Notes: generated from the letters alone by a model not told the origin. DNA of 64,000 nt from an uncultured Lachnospiraceae bacterium (GCA_902789735.1 CADAOZ010000011.1:20920-84919); one strand, 5' to 3'; counted from the stretch's first letter, positions 43,080 through 51,956 are shown. Numbers and translations: made by a program.

Positions 43080-45089
43080 ATGCTCATTGCTGCAATCGTA
43101 TTCGGGCCTTTTCTCATGGCCTTTGTATCATATGGAATCGGACGACGGCAGGAGAACGCCAGGGATATTTTTGTGATCCTGGTCACTTTTCTGGAGCTGC
43201 TTTTGTCGCTCCTGCTGATCCGGGGCGGACACAGCCTGCAGATCACGGGCATCCTCAATGGAGGCCTCTGGCTGCAGAATCAGGGACTGCATACAGTCTA
43301 CAGCCTTGTGACCTCCCTGATGTGGGCCGGTACGACCCTGTTCGCCAGGGAGTATTTCGCCCATGAACGGGAAGGACTGAACCGCTACTGGTTCTTTGTC
43401 CTGGTGACGCTGGGCGCCACCCAGGGCGTCATGCTCTCTTCGGATCTGATGACCGCCTTTGTCTTTTTTGAGATCGTCTCCTTCACCTCCTTTACCTGGG
43501 TCATTCATGAGGAGACGGCGGAAGCCATTAAGGCGGCTTATACCTATCTGTTCATTGCCGTCATCGGCGGCCTGGTCCTCTTTATGGGTCTGGCCCTGCT
43601 GCAGCACTGCCTGGGGACCCTGGACTTTGAAGATCTGGCCGCTGCCGCGGCCCGGGCGGAGGACCCGGTCCTGGTACGGACCGCCGGTGTCTGTATCCTG
43701 TTCGGTTTCGGCGCCAAAGCCGGTATGTTCCCTGTGCATGTATGGCTGCCCAAGGCGCATCCTGTAGCGCCTTCCCCCGGTTCTGCCCTGCTTTCGGGCG
43801 TTCTGACCAAGGTAGGCGTCTACGGCATTCTGATGACTTCCCTGCAGGCTCTGGCGGGGGACGCCGTGTTCGGCAGGATCGTCCTGATCCTGGGCACGGT
43901 CACCATGGCCCTGGGCGCCCTGATGGCCCTGTTCTCGGTCAATCTCAAACGGACCCTGGCCTGTTCCTCCATGTCCCAGATCGGCTTTATCCTGGTGGGG
44001 ATTGCCATGTATGTCCTGCTGACAGCGGCAGGCGACGCGGAGGGTGCCGGCGTGGCTTACAGCGGTACGGTCCTGCATATGGTCAACCATTCCCTGATCA
44101 AGCTGACGCTGTTTATGTGCGCCGGCGTGGTCGTCATGAATCTGGGGGCCCTGACCCTGGACGATATCCGCGGCTGGGGCAGGAACAAACCCTTCCTGAA
44201 GGCAGCCTTTGCCCTGGGGGCCCTGGGGATCAGCGGCGTTCCCTTTTTCAACGGCTATATCAGCAAGACCATGCTGCATGAAGGCATCGTGGCCGGCAGG
44301 GAATACTGCGGCGATATCAGCGGCATGCTGGGCGTCATCGAGTGGATCTTCCTCTTCTCGGGCGGACTCACCTTTGCCTACATGCTCAAGCTCTTTATCT
44401 GTATATTTATTGAGAAGCATCCCGAAAAGCAGGCGGAATTCGACAAAGACAGCAGATGTATGAATACGGCTTCCGCCATCGCGGTATGCGGTTCTTCCCT
44501 GTTCATGGTCCTGCTGGGCCAGCCTGCCGTCATGAACCGGCTGGCCGCCTATGTGACCGGCTTCCATGAAATCCTGGAATTCAGGCCTTTTATCCTGATC
44601 AATCTCAAGGGCGGCGCCATCTCACTGCTGATCGGCGCCTGTGTCTATCTGCTCTTTGTCAGGAAAGTCCTGATCCGCAGAGGACATTATGTCAACCGAT
44701 GGTTCCGGCATTTTGATCTGGAGGATTCCGTATACAGGCCCCTGCTCCTGAAGGTCTTCCCCTTCGTTTTCGGGAACCTTGCCGCCATTCCGGGTGAGAA
44801 CAAAATCCTGGTCCCCGATGCCCAGGTCGTCTTTCTGCTGGCGGCCACCATCGGCAGGACCCTGTGCGTATCGCTGGATGCCCTGGTCGTCCTGCTGCGC
44901 AAGACCCTGCTGCGGGAGACCAGAGTACGGGGACACCAGCCTCTGAAGGCGGGCAGGCTCTTTACCCTGCGTTTTGAGACTGCCAGGGCCATCGATCCCA
45001 TTGTCATGAACTTTTCCTTCGCTCTGCTCATGACCTGTCTGGGCATCCTGATGGTGCTGGGGGTCATCATGTTCTTTATACTTGTGTAG
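43080..45089 (+). CDS. HycC/HyfB-like antiporter subunit, copy 4
   Basis: 669 residues, the longest of the four, with about fourteen membrane segments and a further C-terminal 150 residues carrying extra segments. Glu in FVFFEIVSFTS, Lys in GFGAKAGMFPVHVWLPKAHPV and Lys in GVLTKVGVYGILM are kept. The HPVAPSPGSALLSG stretch and the length resemble the large membrane subunits of hydrogenase-3/4 (HycC, HyfB) and Mbh-like complexes. No hydrogenase, ferredoxin or NADH-binding genes follow. Last antiporter gene of the operon; an SGNH gene follows 23 bases later. Confidence 0.83.
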   Translation: MLIAAIVFGPFLMAFVSYGIGRRQENARDIFVILVTFLELLLSLLLIRGGHSLQITGILNGGLWLQNQGLHTVYSLVTSLMWAGTTLFAREYFAHEREGLNRYWFFVLVTLGATQGVMLSSDLMTAFVFFEIVSFTSFTWVIHEETAEAIKAAYTYLFIAVIGGLVLFMGLALLQHCLGTLDFEDLAAAAARAEDPVLVRTAGVCILFGFGAKAGMFPVHVWLPKAHPVAPSPGSALLSGVLTKVGVYGILMTSLQALAGDAVFGRIVLILGTVTMALGALMALFSVNLKRTLACSSMSQIGFILVGIAMYVLLTAAGDAEGAGVAYSGTVLHMVNHSLIKLTLFMCAGVVVMNLGALTLDDIRGWGRNKPFLKAAFALGALGISGVPFFNGYISKTMLHEGIVAGREYCGDISGMLGVIEWIFLFSGGLTFAYMLKLFICIFIEKHPEKQAEFDKDSRCMNTASAIAVCGSSLFMVLLGQPAVMNRLAAYVTGFHEILEFRPFILINLKGGAISLLIGACVYLLFVRKVLIRRGHYVNRWFRHFDLEDSVYRPLLLKVFPFVFGNLAAIPGENKILVPDAQVVFLLAATIGRTLCVSLDALVVLLRKTLLRETRVRGHQPLKAGRLFTLRFETARAIDPIVMNFSFALLMTCLGILMVLGVIMFFILV

Positions 45090-45112
45090 CGGAGGAAAAG
45101 AGGCAATAGTCA

Positions 45113-45949
45113 ATGGAGAAAAAATGGACCCGGCAGGATACCTGTATCCTGCTGCTGATCGTGCTCATGACGGTCGTGAGTACGCTTCTGCGCCGTTATA
45201 ACAGTTATTTTGCGCCCGAACTGCCCGGGGAGACGGAGGAACAGGCAGCGGAAGGAGAGACACAGGCACCGGCGGTCCCGGCAGAAAGTCCCCGGGAAAA
45301 GATCGCCCGGACCGCCAAAGAGCTCAGGGAGAAAGAGAAGGAGGAATATCTGCGGTCCCTGGAAGGGGACGGCGTCTGGAAGGCGTTCAAAGAAAGGAAT
45401 TATGTCCTGCTGGGAGATTCCAGATTCGTGGGATTTTCCGCCTACGGCTTCCTGGAGGAAGACAGGGTCCTGGCGGATAACGGCGCCGTGATCACGAAGA
45501 TCCTGGATCATCTGGAGGAATTTAAGCGTCTGGACCCGGAAGAGGTCTATATCGCCTTCGGGATCAATGATATTCTGACCGGGATCTGGCCCACTCCCGA
45601 ATCCTATGCCGATGAGGTCCTGGAGGAGGTGACCATCCTGCGGGAATACGCGCCGGATGCGGCCTACTGTTTCAGCTCCATCCTGCCTGCAGTCGGATGG
45701 GCCCTGGAAGAAAACCCTGTTTTCGAAGAAGTGGACGCCTACAACGCGGCGGTCCGGGACATGTGTGCCCGCAACAATATCCTTTATATCGATAATACAG
45801 ATCTGCTGACAGACCCGGAGGCTGATTACCAGCCGGACGGGATCCATTTGTCGATCGATTTTTATCCTGCCTGGGGCGCCAATCTGATGCGTTCCTCCTG
45901 TGAAGCCGGTATCAGAACGGACAGGGCTCCGCGGCAGGAGCAGGAATAA
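45113..45949 (+). CDS. Membrane-anchored SGNH/GDSL-type hydrolase
   Basis: 278 residues. One N-terminal membrane anchor (about 9-26), an acidic coiled linker, then an outside SGNH domain: LLGDSRFVGF with the nucleophile Ser, FGINDILTG (block III) and PDGIHLSIDF (block V). The protein resembles acetyl- or acyl-esterases of cell-wall polymers. It lies 23 bases after the last antiporter gene and before a strong terminator, so it is probably co-transcribed with the antiporter although no functional link is evident. Confidence 0.82.
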   Translation: MEKKWTRQDTCILLLIVLMTVVSTLLRRYNSYFAPELPGETEEQAAEGETQAPAVPAESPREKIARTAKELREKEKEEYLRSLEGDGVWKAFKERNYVLLGDSRFVGFSAYGFLEEDRVLADNGAVITKILDHLEEFKRLDPEEVYIAFGINDILTGIWPTPESYADEVLEEVTILREYAPDAAYCFSSILPAVGWALEENPVFEEVDAYNAAVRDMCARNNILYIDNTDLLTDPEADYQPDGIHLSIDFYPAWGANLMRSSCEAGIRTDRAPRQEQE

Positions 45950-45981
45950 GTCCTCTGCCATGCCCGGCAGAGGCTTTTTTC
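45950..45981 (+). terminator. Terminator of the antiporter operon
   Basis: CCTCTGCC (45952-45959) pairs with GGCAGAGG (45966-45973), followed by CTTTTTT. Confidence 0.9.
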
Positions 45982-46112
45982 TCTTTTGTTATGGCAGGTT
46001 TTTTGGTATAGTATTGTTACTGTCCGGAAATATGGCCTTCAGGCGGAAATTCCGGACGTTCCCGGCGGGGCCGGGAGATGAAAAAGGATATACCGGAAAG
46101 AGGTTTCTATAT

Positions 46113-47540
46113 ATGACAAAAAGAGGCGTTATTAAAATTCTGGGAGCGGCCGCCGCTGTGATCGGCGTTGCGGCAGTGGTCGTGATCCTCTTATATTTCC
46201 TGCCTGACAAAGGCAGCACGGACAGATCCGCGGAGGCCGCCACAGCGGCCGCGGCCGCCAGTCAGACAGTCGACCTGGAACACCTGGTCGTTGACTCTTA
46301 TTATGAAGCTATGGATTTTACGGACGGCAAGGAGGCCATCCGTTACAGTTACAGGATCCCCAAGGTGGACCTGACCGGTACGGCGGTCACCCGGATCAAT
46401 AATGCCATTGACGATGATCTTAAGCACTACATGGTCAATGCGGAATCTTATATGGAGGACCAGGAATCCTCCGGAGGCCTGCCGGCCTGTACCTCCATTT
46501 CCTATTTCTGGAATCTGCGGGACCAGGATATCCTGTCTCTGGTGACCCAGCGGGTCATGCAGGAGGAAGGGGGCCGCAGGGACGATTACACAGTCTACAA
46601 TCTCAGGGTCTCCGACAGGACTGCCCTGACCCGGGAGGATCTTCTGCAGTATCTGGAGATACCGGAGGAAGAGTATACAGCAAACCTGAAAAAAGCCATG
46701 ATCTCTGCCTATCTGGACCGTTATTATCAGTATATCGGGGAAGTGGTATCGGAAGAGGACGCCGTGAACGCCATGGCCAGAAATATCAGTTATGACAACC
46801 TGCAGGAGACGGATGCTTTCCTGAATGAGGACGGAGAACTGTGTGTGGCCGGGCGGATCTATACGGCGACGGATGAAAAGGGCAATGAGTACCTGATCAA
46901 TCTTGATTCCTATAAGCTGTCCGAACACTATGATGAGTTCGACGGAGACGTGGCGGACCGGGCCGCGAAACTGGACGAAGAGAGCGCAGCGGCCAGACAG
47001 AAGGCCGAAGAAGAAGCCAAAGCTGTTGAAGAAGCCAAAGCCGCCGAAGAGGAGGCCAGGAAGGAAGCCGAGCAGGAGGCTGAGAAAAAGGCCGAAGAGC
47101 AGGCGGAGAAGGAGGCCGAAGAGGAGGCGAAGAAGAAAGAGGAAGAGCAGGCGAAGAAGGAGGCCGAAGAAAAGGCAAAGAAAGAAGAGGAAGAGAAGAA
47201 GAAGGCAGAAGAAGAAAAAGCCAAAAAAGAAGCCGAAGAGAAGAAGAAGGAAGAAGAAAAGAAAAAAGAAGAGGAAAAGAAGGAAGAGGAGTGGTCCTAT
47301 ACAGCCAATGACGCCATGCTCATGGCAGAGGATTACTGGGGACATTATCCCGGACAGCCGGTGGAAGGCAAGAGCAGCAAGTACACATATGATGTCTTTG
47401 TCTACCAGTATCCCAGCAAGGACAGCCCTTATTACCTGGTCTACCTGTGTATCTCAGACCATGAAAAAGATACAGTCAATGCCGGCTGCGTTACGGTCCA
47501 TGCCAAGACAGGCGAGATCCAGGAACAGTCTTATGATTAA
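46113..47540 (+). CDS. Membrane-anchored coiled-coil protein with DUF3298-like and PepSY-like domains
   Basis: 475 residues: N-terminal membrane anchor (about 8-28), an outside domain (about 55-275) with VDLTGTAVTRINNAIDDDL and later YDNLQETDAFLNEDGELCV that recalls the DUF3298/RsiV type, a Glu/Lys/Ala-rich helix of about 110 residues, and an end domain (NDAMLMAEDYWGHYP, then SPYYLVYL and VHAKTGEIQ) like that of the protein at 16816-17535. The helix acts as a stalk between the two folded parts. The ATG at 46113 has GAGG eight bases upstream; longer starts read back through the terminator. A TATAGT lies at 46007. No anti-sigma partner is adjacent. Confidence 0.7.
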   Translation: MTKRGVIKILGAAAAVIGVAAVVVILLYFLPDKGSTDRSAEAATAAAAASQTVDLEHLVVDSYYEAMDFTDGKEAIRYSYRIPKVDLTGTAVTRINNAIDDDLKHYMVNAESYMEDQESSGGLPACTSISYFWNLRDQDILSLVTQRVMQEEGGRRDDYTVYNLRVSDRTALTREDLLQYLEIPEEEYTANLKKAMISAYLDRYYQYIGEVVSEEDAVNAMARNISYDNLQETDAFLNEDGELCVAGRIYTATDEKGNEYLINLDSYKLSEHYDEFDGDVADRAAKLDEESAAARQKAEEEAKAVEEAKAAEEEARKEAEQEAEKKAEEQAEKEAEEEAKKKEEEQAKKEAEEKAKKEEEEKKKAEEEKAKKEAEEKKKEEEKKKEEEKKEEEWSYTANDAMLMAEDYWGHYPGQPVEGKSSKYTYDVFVYQYPSKDSPYYLVYLCISDHEKDTVNAGCVTVHAKTGEIQEQSYD

Positions 47541-47556
47541 TGCGTGATGCACAGCG

Positions 47557-47593
47557 TGCGGCGGCCCGGAGAGATCCGGACCGCCGCTTTTTC
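47557..47593 (+). terminator. Terminator after the coiled-coil protein gene
   Basis: GCGGCGGCCCGGA pairs with TCCGGACCGCCGC and is followed by TTTTT. The 301-base gap to the next gene also holds a TATAAT at 47653-47658 and then about 180 bases of leader with a small GAAAC/GTTTC hairpin; nothing known is recognised in that leader. Confidence 0.82.
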
Positions 47594-47841
47594 CGGCAGA
47601 GTTCCGGAAATCCTGTCTTTGCAGGTACCTATGCACAGGACATGTTTCAGATTATAATAGGGAAGGGGGAACATATTTTTTCCGGGATTAACAGAATCTG
47701 TACCCGCAGGCCTGACGCGGCCTGTTACCATGTTGCGCACGGCGGAGAAACGCCGGTTTCTGCGCATGTACGCATAAAGATATCAACAAGATCTGTTTTG
47801 AGTGCGGGTCCCGGGGACCTGCAGAAAGGATGGATATACCT

Positions 47842-49083
47842 ATGTCAGACAGAAAATATGAATATGACCTGACCGACTATGGGGATGAGGAAGATTATGA
47901 GGAATATGCCCGCCAGCAGGATAAACTGCGGGGCTATGACAGACAAAGGAAAAAAGGCAGTCAGAAGCAGGCGGGCAGAACGTCTGCAGGCGGCAGGAAC
48001 GGCAGCCCGGCAGGCAAAAGCCGGGCCGCAAAGGCGCAGGGACAGAAAAGGGGACCGGACCCTTCGAAAAAACGGTCCCATCCCGTACTGTGGTTCCTGC
48101 TGGTCCTTGTGCTGGTCCTCGCGCTCGGCAGCTTCGGGATCCTGTCCTCCCTGCTGAGCGGCCTGGAAACCGTCAGGATCAATCCCAAAGTCAACAGCCA
48201 GGCGGCTTCGGATACGATCATGAACCACTATACCACCATTGCCATTTTCGGCGTGGATTCCAGGGAACAGGACCTGATGGCCGGAGACAACCGCAGTGAT
48301 ACCATGATCCTGTGCTCCATTCACAAGTCGACCGGAGAAATGAAACTGATTTCCGTTTACAGAGATACCTGGCTGGAGCTGGGAGACGGTTCCTACGGCA
48401 AGGCCAATTCGGCCTATGCCTACGGCGGGCCTGAGCAGGCGGTCTCCATGCTCAATACCAATCTGGATCTGGATATCGACGGATTTATCACCATCGGCTT
48501 TGAAGGCCTGGCCGATACCATTGACAGTCTGGGCGGCATCGACCTGGAGACCGGCGTGACGGAAGAGGAGGCCGGCTATCTGAACAGCTACCTGGAGGAT
48601 ATGGAATATGAACTGGGGACCGAGAACGAGCCGGTCGAAGCAGGCCAGCAGCATCTGTCGGGCATCCAGGCCGTGGCCTTTGCCAGGATCCGCTATACAG
48701 CCGGCAGCGATTACCGCAGGACGGAACGTCAGCGGGAGGTCATGAAGGCCATTCTGGACCGTCTGAAGAAAGCAGGTCCCTTCGGACTTGCCAAAGCGGC
48801 CAGGACAGTGATCGGCAGCTCCGCATGCTCCCTGACAAAGACGCAGATGGCGGGCCTGATCCTGAAAGCCCCCTTCTATAAACTGGAGCAGTCCGGCGGC
48901 CTGCCTGTGGAGGAATACAGGGCCGAGGACTATATCGGTGAGCAGGCCTGTATCATCCCGGATGCCCTGGCAGACAATATAAGGTGGCTCCATGCATCCC
49001 TGTACGGGCAGGAGGACTATCAGATTTCTTCGGAAGCGGACTCCATCAGCAGACATATTTACGAAAGCTATCACGGCTATTAA
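47842..49083 (+). CDS. LytR-CpsA-Psr (LCP) family cell-wall polymer ligase
   Basis: 413 residues. A charged, Arg/Lys-rich cytoplasmic N-terminus of about 80 residues, one membrane segment (about 88-110) and an outside LCP domain: FGVDSREQDLMAGDNRSDTMIL, SVYRDTWLEL, KANSAYAYGGPEQAV and AFARIRYTAGSDYRRTERQREV, which include the Asp/Arg residues that bind the polyprenyl-phosphate donor. LCP proteins join teichoic acids or capsule polymers to peptidoglycan. The ATG at 47842 is preferred over one at 47830, which overlaps its only AAAGG. An HPt gene follows 51 bases later. Confidence 0.92.
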   Translation: MSDRKYEYDLTDYGDEEDYEEYARQQDKLRGYDRQRKKGSQKQAGRTSAGGRNGSPAGKSRAAKAQGQKRGPDPSKKRSHPVLWFLLVLVLVLALGSFGILSSLLSGLETVRINPKVNSQAASDTIMNHYTTIAIFGVDSREQDLMAGDNRSDTMILCSIHKSTGEMKLISVYRDTWLELGDGSYGKANSAYAYGGPEQAVSMLNTNLDLDIDGFITIGFEGLADTIDSLGGIDLETGVTEEEAGYLNSYLEDMEYELGTENEPVEAGQQHLSGIQAVAFARIRYTAGSDYRRTERQREVMKAILDRLKKAGPFGLAKAARTVIGSSACSLTKTQMAGLILKAPFYKLEQSGGLPVEEYRAEDYIGEQACIIPDALADNIRWLHASLYGQEDYQISSEADSISRHIYESYHGY

Positions 49084-49134
49084 AGGAAGGCAGGCGGAAA
49101 GTCCGCCGGGCTGGTTTTTTGCAGGAGGTATAAC

Positions 49135-49485
49135 ATGAGACCGGAGCAGTTTTATCAGGAAATCGGAGGCAGCTATCAGGAAGCTCTGACCAGGATGCCG
49201 GATGACAGAAGGATCGTCCGTTATCTGGGCATGTTCCTGCAGGATACTTCCATGGAGGAGCTGGGGAAGGCCCTGACAGCCGGGGATGCGGAAGAGGCTT
49301 TCCGCATGGTCCACGCGCTCAAAGGGACCTGTCTGACCCTGGGCCTGGGCCGGCTGACGGTCAGCGCATCGGAACTGACAGAGATACTCCGGACCGGCAG
49401 GCTGGAAGAGGCCAGGCAGGAATACCCGGACCTGGAAGGGACATATCAGGAGATCTGCGAAAAGATCCGGGCCGTCCATATCTGA
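49135..49485 (+). CDS. Stand-alone HPt (histidine phosphotransfer) domain protein
   Basis: 116 residues, all helical. The motif MVHALKGTCLTLGLGRL carries the phosphorylated His (in HALKG) of HPt domains. Such proteins pass phosphate between histidine kinases and response regulators. No kinase or receiver gene is in this window, so the partners are encoded elsewhere. GGAGG lies six bases before the ATG. It may be co-transcribed with the LCP gene. Confidence 0.85.
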   Translation: MRPEQFYQEIGGSYQEALTRMPDDRRIVRYLGMFLQDTSMEELGKALTAGDAEEAFRMVHALKGTCLTLGLGRLTVSASELTEILRTGRLEEARQEYPDLEGTYQEICEKIRAVHI

Positions 49486-49514
49486 AACAGTCCCTGAAAT
49501 CCGGGACGAACGGC

Positions 49515-49532
49515 TTCGGAAACGTTTCCGAA
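49515..49532. promoter_or_regulatory. Perfect 18-bp palindrome upstream of the mscL promoter
   Basis: TTCGGAAACGTTTCCGAA is its own reverse complement. It lies 26 bases before the -35 box of mscL and 30 bases after the HPt stop. It has no T run, so it is more likely an operator than a terminator. Confidence 0.45.
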
Positions 49533-49558
49533 ATCATAGGAATCACTGATAAAATTTG

Positions 49559-49586
49559 TTGACGTATCAAAATTTGCTGTTAAAAT
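49559..49586 (+). promoter_or_regulatory. Promoter of mscL
   Basis: TTGACG (49559-49564), 16-base spacer and TAAAAT (49581-49586), with a leader of about 80 bases. Confidence 0.65.
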
Positions 49587-49674
49587 AGGATACAAAGTGA
49601 GTTTATAAAATAACTATAAACTTTTTTTCAGAATCGCCGCTGCGGCGGCAGCCATATGAGAGGAGAATGTAGAA

Positions 49675-50085
49675 ATGAAGAGTTTTATCAACGAATTTAA
49701 AGAGTTCATCAGCCGCGGCAATGTCATGGATATGGCAGTCGGTATCATCATCGGCGGCGCTTTCACCGCAATCGTTACTTCCCTGGTAGAGGATATCATT
49801 ACCCCTATCATCGGCATGATCGGCGGATTTGATTTCAGCAGCTTCGTGGTCACTGTTAACAACTCCAACATCGCCATCGGAAAATTCATCAATGCTGTCA
49901 TTAACTTCCTGCTGATCGCCCTGGTTCTGTTCAGCGTGATCAAGGCTATGAACAAGGCTGCATCCCTCGTCAAGAAGCCCGCTGAAGAAGAGGCTCCCAC
50001 CACAAAGATGTGCCCTTACTGCAAGAGCGAGATCGCGATCGAAGCGACCAGATGCCCTCACTGCACATCCCAGCTGGATGCTTAA
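49675..50085 (+). CDS. mscL: Large-conductance mechanosensitive channel MscL with zinc-ribbon tail
   Basis: 136 residues. The N-terminal helix and first membrane segment (FKEFISRGNVMDMAVGIIIGGAF) and the second (GKFINAVINFLLIALVLFSVIKAM) are typical MscL. The channel opens under membrane tension to release solutes in osmotic down-shock. After the usual end comes a short linker and a treble-like zinc ribbon CPYCKSEIAIEATRCPHC, absent from E. coli MscL but seen in clostridial relatives. The tail lies in the cytoplasm and may replace the C-terminal helical bundle. The gene has its own promoter. Confidence 0.95.
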   Translation: MKSFINEFKEFISRGNVMDMAVGIIIGGAFTAIVTSLVEDIITPIIGMIGGFDFSSFVVTVNNSNIAIGKFINAVINFLLIALVLFSVIKAMNKAASLVKKPAEEEAPTTKMCPYCKSEIAIEATRCPHCTSQLDA

Positions 50086-50231
50086 TAGAGACAGGAGTGA
50101 CTTCCTGATATTCTTTTCGTGAGAATGCGGGGACCTGCGGACCGGAGCGTACGCCCGGCGGGCAGGTCCCTTTTTTGTACGATCCTGCACGTTCGGGGGT
50201 TTTCCGGCAATGGAAAGGACGGTATAAAGAC

Positions 50232-51710
50232 ATGACACAGTCCCGGCTTGAAGAGCGGCTCAGACAATACTGCGGATCCGGCATCTATCCCCTGCACATG
50301 CCGGGCCATAAACGCCGGCCCGGTCCCTGCCCCGGCCTGCCCTATGCATGGGACCTGACGGAGGTGGAAGGGACCGATGACCTGCATGATGCCCGGGGGA
50401 TCCTGAAGGAGGCCATGGACCGGACCGCCGCCCTGTACGGGGCGGACCATACCCGCTATCTGGTGAACGGCAGTACCTGCGGTATTCTGGCAGGCATCCG
50501 GGCCGCGGTCCGGCAGGGAGACCGGGTGGCCGCAGCCCGTAACTGCCATAAATCGGTATATCATGCCATAGAACTGTGCGGTCTGGAAACGGTCTGGATC
50601 CTGCCGGAGACCGTTTCGGATTACAGGATCTGCGGCAGCGTTTCCCCGGAGGCAGTCCGCGGTCTGCTGCAGGCGGACCCTTCCATCCGGGCGGTCATCC
50701 TGACCAGCCCCACGTACGAGGGGGTCCTGTCGGACATCGGGGCCATTGCCGCCATCTGCCATGCCCATGATCTTCCCCTGATCGTAGATGAGGCCCACGG
50801 GGCCCACCTGGGACTCTTTCCCGGGACCGGATTCCCGGCGGGAGCCCTGTCCTGCGGAGCGGACCTGGTCATTCAGAGCCCCCATAAGACCCTGCCGTCC
50901 CTGACCCAGACGGCCTGGCTGCATCTGCGGGGAGACAGGATCAGCACAGGGGCCCTGGCGCGGGAACTGGATATTTTTGAGACTTCTTCCCCTTCCTATC
51001 CCCTGCTGGCCTCCCTGGACGCCTGTACAGGACTGCTGGAAGCGGAAGGGTACAGCCTGTTCCGCGGCTGGCAGCAGCGGCTTTCCGACTTTTACGAAGG
51101 CGCCGCTGCCCTCCGCCGGTTCAGGATCCTGGGCAGGGAAGCCGGCAGGTTATCCCGGGAACGGGCATTCGCCTATGACCCCGGCAAGATCCTGATCGCC
51201 TGCCCGCCCGGGCAGTTGACCGGCCATGGCCTGGCCCGGCTGCTGCGGGAACGGTACCTGCTGGAAACGGAAATGGTTCTGGAAGACTGTGTCCTGGCCA
51301 TGACTTCGCCGGCTGACGCGCCGGACGCCCTGCAGAGGCTGCTGGAGGCTCTGCTGGAACTGGAAGGCAGCCTGGAGGGCAGCCCGCGGGTATTTCCGGA
51401 TCCGGAAGAAGCCGGAGAGGACATACCGCTTCTGCCGGCGCCGGAGACGGTCCTGCCGGTGGGACAGGCGGTCCGGATGGATATGGAGGCAGTTCCCCTT
51501 GCCGCCGCGGCCGGGCGGATCTGCGGGGAGTATCTCTATTGTTACCCGCCGGGCATACCGGTCTGCGCGCCGGGAGAGCGGATCACAGACAGGATCCTGT
51601 CCCGGATCCGGTCTCTGGAAGCGGCCGGCTGCAGGATCAGGCGGTCTCAGTCGGGGGCCGGAGACGATGACCTTGACAAACGGCCGCAGGTCTATGTATT
51701 ATTATCGTAA
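50232..51710 (+). CDS. Orn/Lys/Arg decarboxylase family PLP enzyme
   Basis: 492 residues, aspartate-aminotransferase fold of the large decarboxylase family. PLP motifs: GSTCGILAGIRA, the NCHKSVYHA segment, VDEAHGAHLGLF with the PLP-nitrogen Asp, and SPHKTLPSLTQTA carrying the Schiff-base Lys. The N-terminal wing domain of E. coli-type enzymes is missing, as in Gram-positive SpeA-like arginine or lysine decarboxylases. The substrate is not clear from sequence, but polyamine synthesis is the usual role. The start is taken at 50232; a longer frame from 50175 lacks a site. The SCIFF gene follows about 100 bases later in the same direction. Confidence 0.85.
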   Translation: MTQSRLEERLRQYCGSGIYPLHMPGHKRRPGPCPGLPYAWDLTEVEGTDDLHDARGILKEAMDRTAALYGADHTRYLVNGSTCGILAGIRAAVRQGDRVAAARNCHKSVYHAIELCGLETVWILPETVSDYRICGSVSPEAVRGLLQADPSIRAVILTSPTYEGVLSDIGAIAAICHAHDLPLIVDEAHGAHLGLFPGTGFPAGALSCGADLVIQSPHKTLPSLTQTAWLHLRGDRISTGALARELDIFETSSPSYPLLASLDACTGLLEAEGYSLFRGWQQRLSDFYEGAAALRRFRILGREAGRLSRERAFAYDPGKILIACPPGQLTGHGLARLLRERYLLETEMVLEDCVLAMTSPADAPDALQRLLEALLELEGSLEGSPRVFPDPEEAGEDIPLLPAPETVLPVGQAVRMDMEAVPLAAAAGRICGEYLYCYPPGIPVCAPGERITDRILSRIRSLEAAGCRIRRSQSGAGDDDLDKRPQVYVLLS

Positions 51711-51719
51711 CTGTGGAGA

Positions 51720-51750
51720 CAGACTGCGCGGACAGGAGATCCGCAGTCTG
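51720..51750 (+). other. Hairpin after the decarboxylase gene
   Basis: CAGACTGC (51720-51727) and GCAGTCTG (51743-51750) form a stem without a following T run. It could be a processing site or a weak stop between the decarboxylase gene and scfA. Confidence 0.4.
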
Positions 51751-51806
51751 CGGCAGGCCTGACAGCCGGCCGCTATCATCAATAATTCAGAAAGAAGGAC
51801 GATCGT

Positions 51807-51956
51807 ATGAAGCACATTATGACATTGGATACACGTGATATGGCTCAGAGCGCTGTTGACGGCGGCTGCGGCGAGTGCCAGACTTCCTGCCAGAGCGCAT
51901 GCAAGACCAGCTGCGGTGTTGCCAACCAGCCCTGCGAGAACAAAGACGCTGAATGA
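51807..51956 (+). CDS. scfA: SCIFF peptide precursor (six cysteines in forty-five)
   Basis: A 49-residue peptide with a leader MKHIMTLDTRDMAQS and six cysteines at 21, 24, 28, 32, 36 and 43 (GGCGECQTSCQSACKTSCG). This is the SCIFF pattern. Thioether links between a Cys and a Thr alpha carbon are made by the radical-SAM maturase encoded just downstream; the Thr at positions 26 and 34 lie within the Cys block. AAGGA sits seven bases upstream. A terminator-like hairpin separates it from scfB. The role of the mature peptide in clostridia is not established. Confidence 0.95.
   Translation: MKHIMTLDTRDMAQSAVDGGCGECQTSCQSACKTSCGVANQPCENKDAE

Noticed and set aside
41582..43258. 558-residue minus-strand frame opposite antiporter copy 3
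   Set aside because: Gln/His/Asp/Gly-rich antisense of a membrane protein; no domain.
47842..49083. Longer start of the LCP gene at 47830
   Set aside because: The only SD-like AAAGG touches that ATG, leaving no spacing; 47842 fits better.
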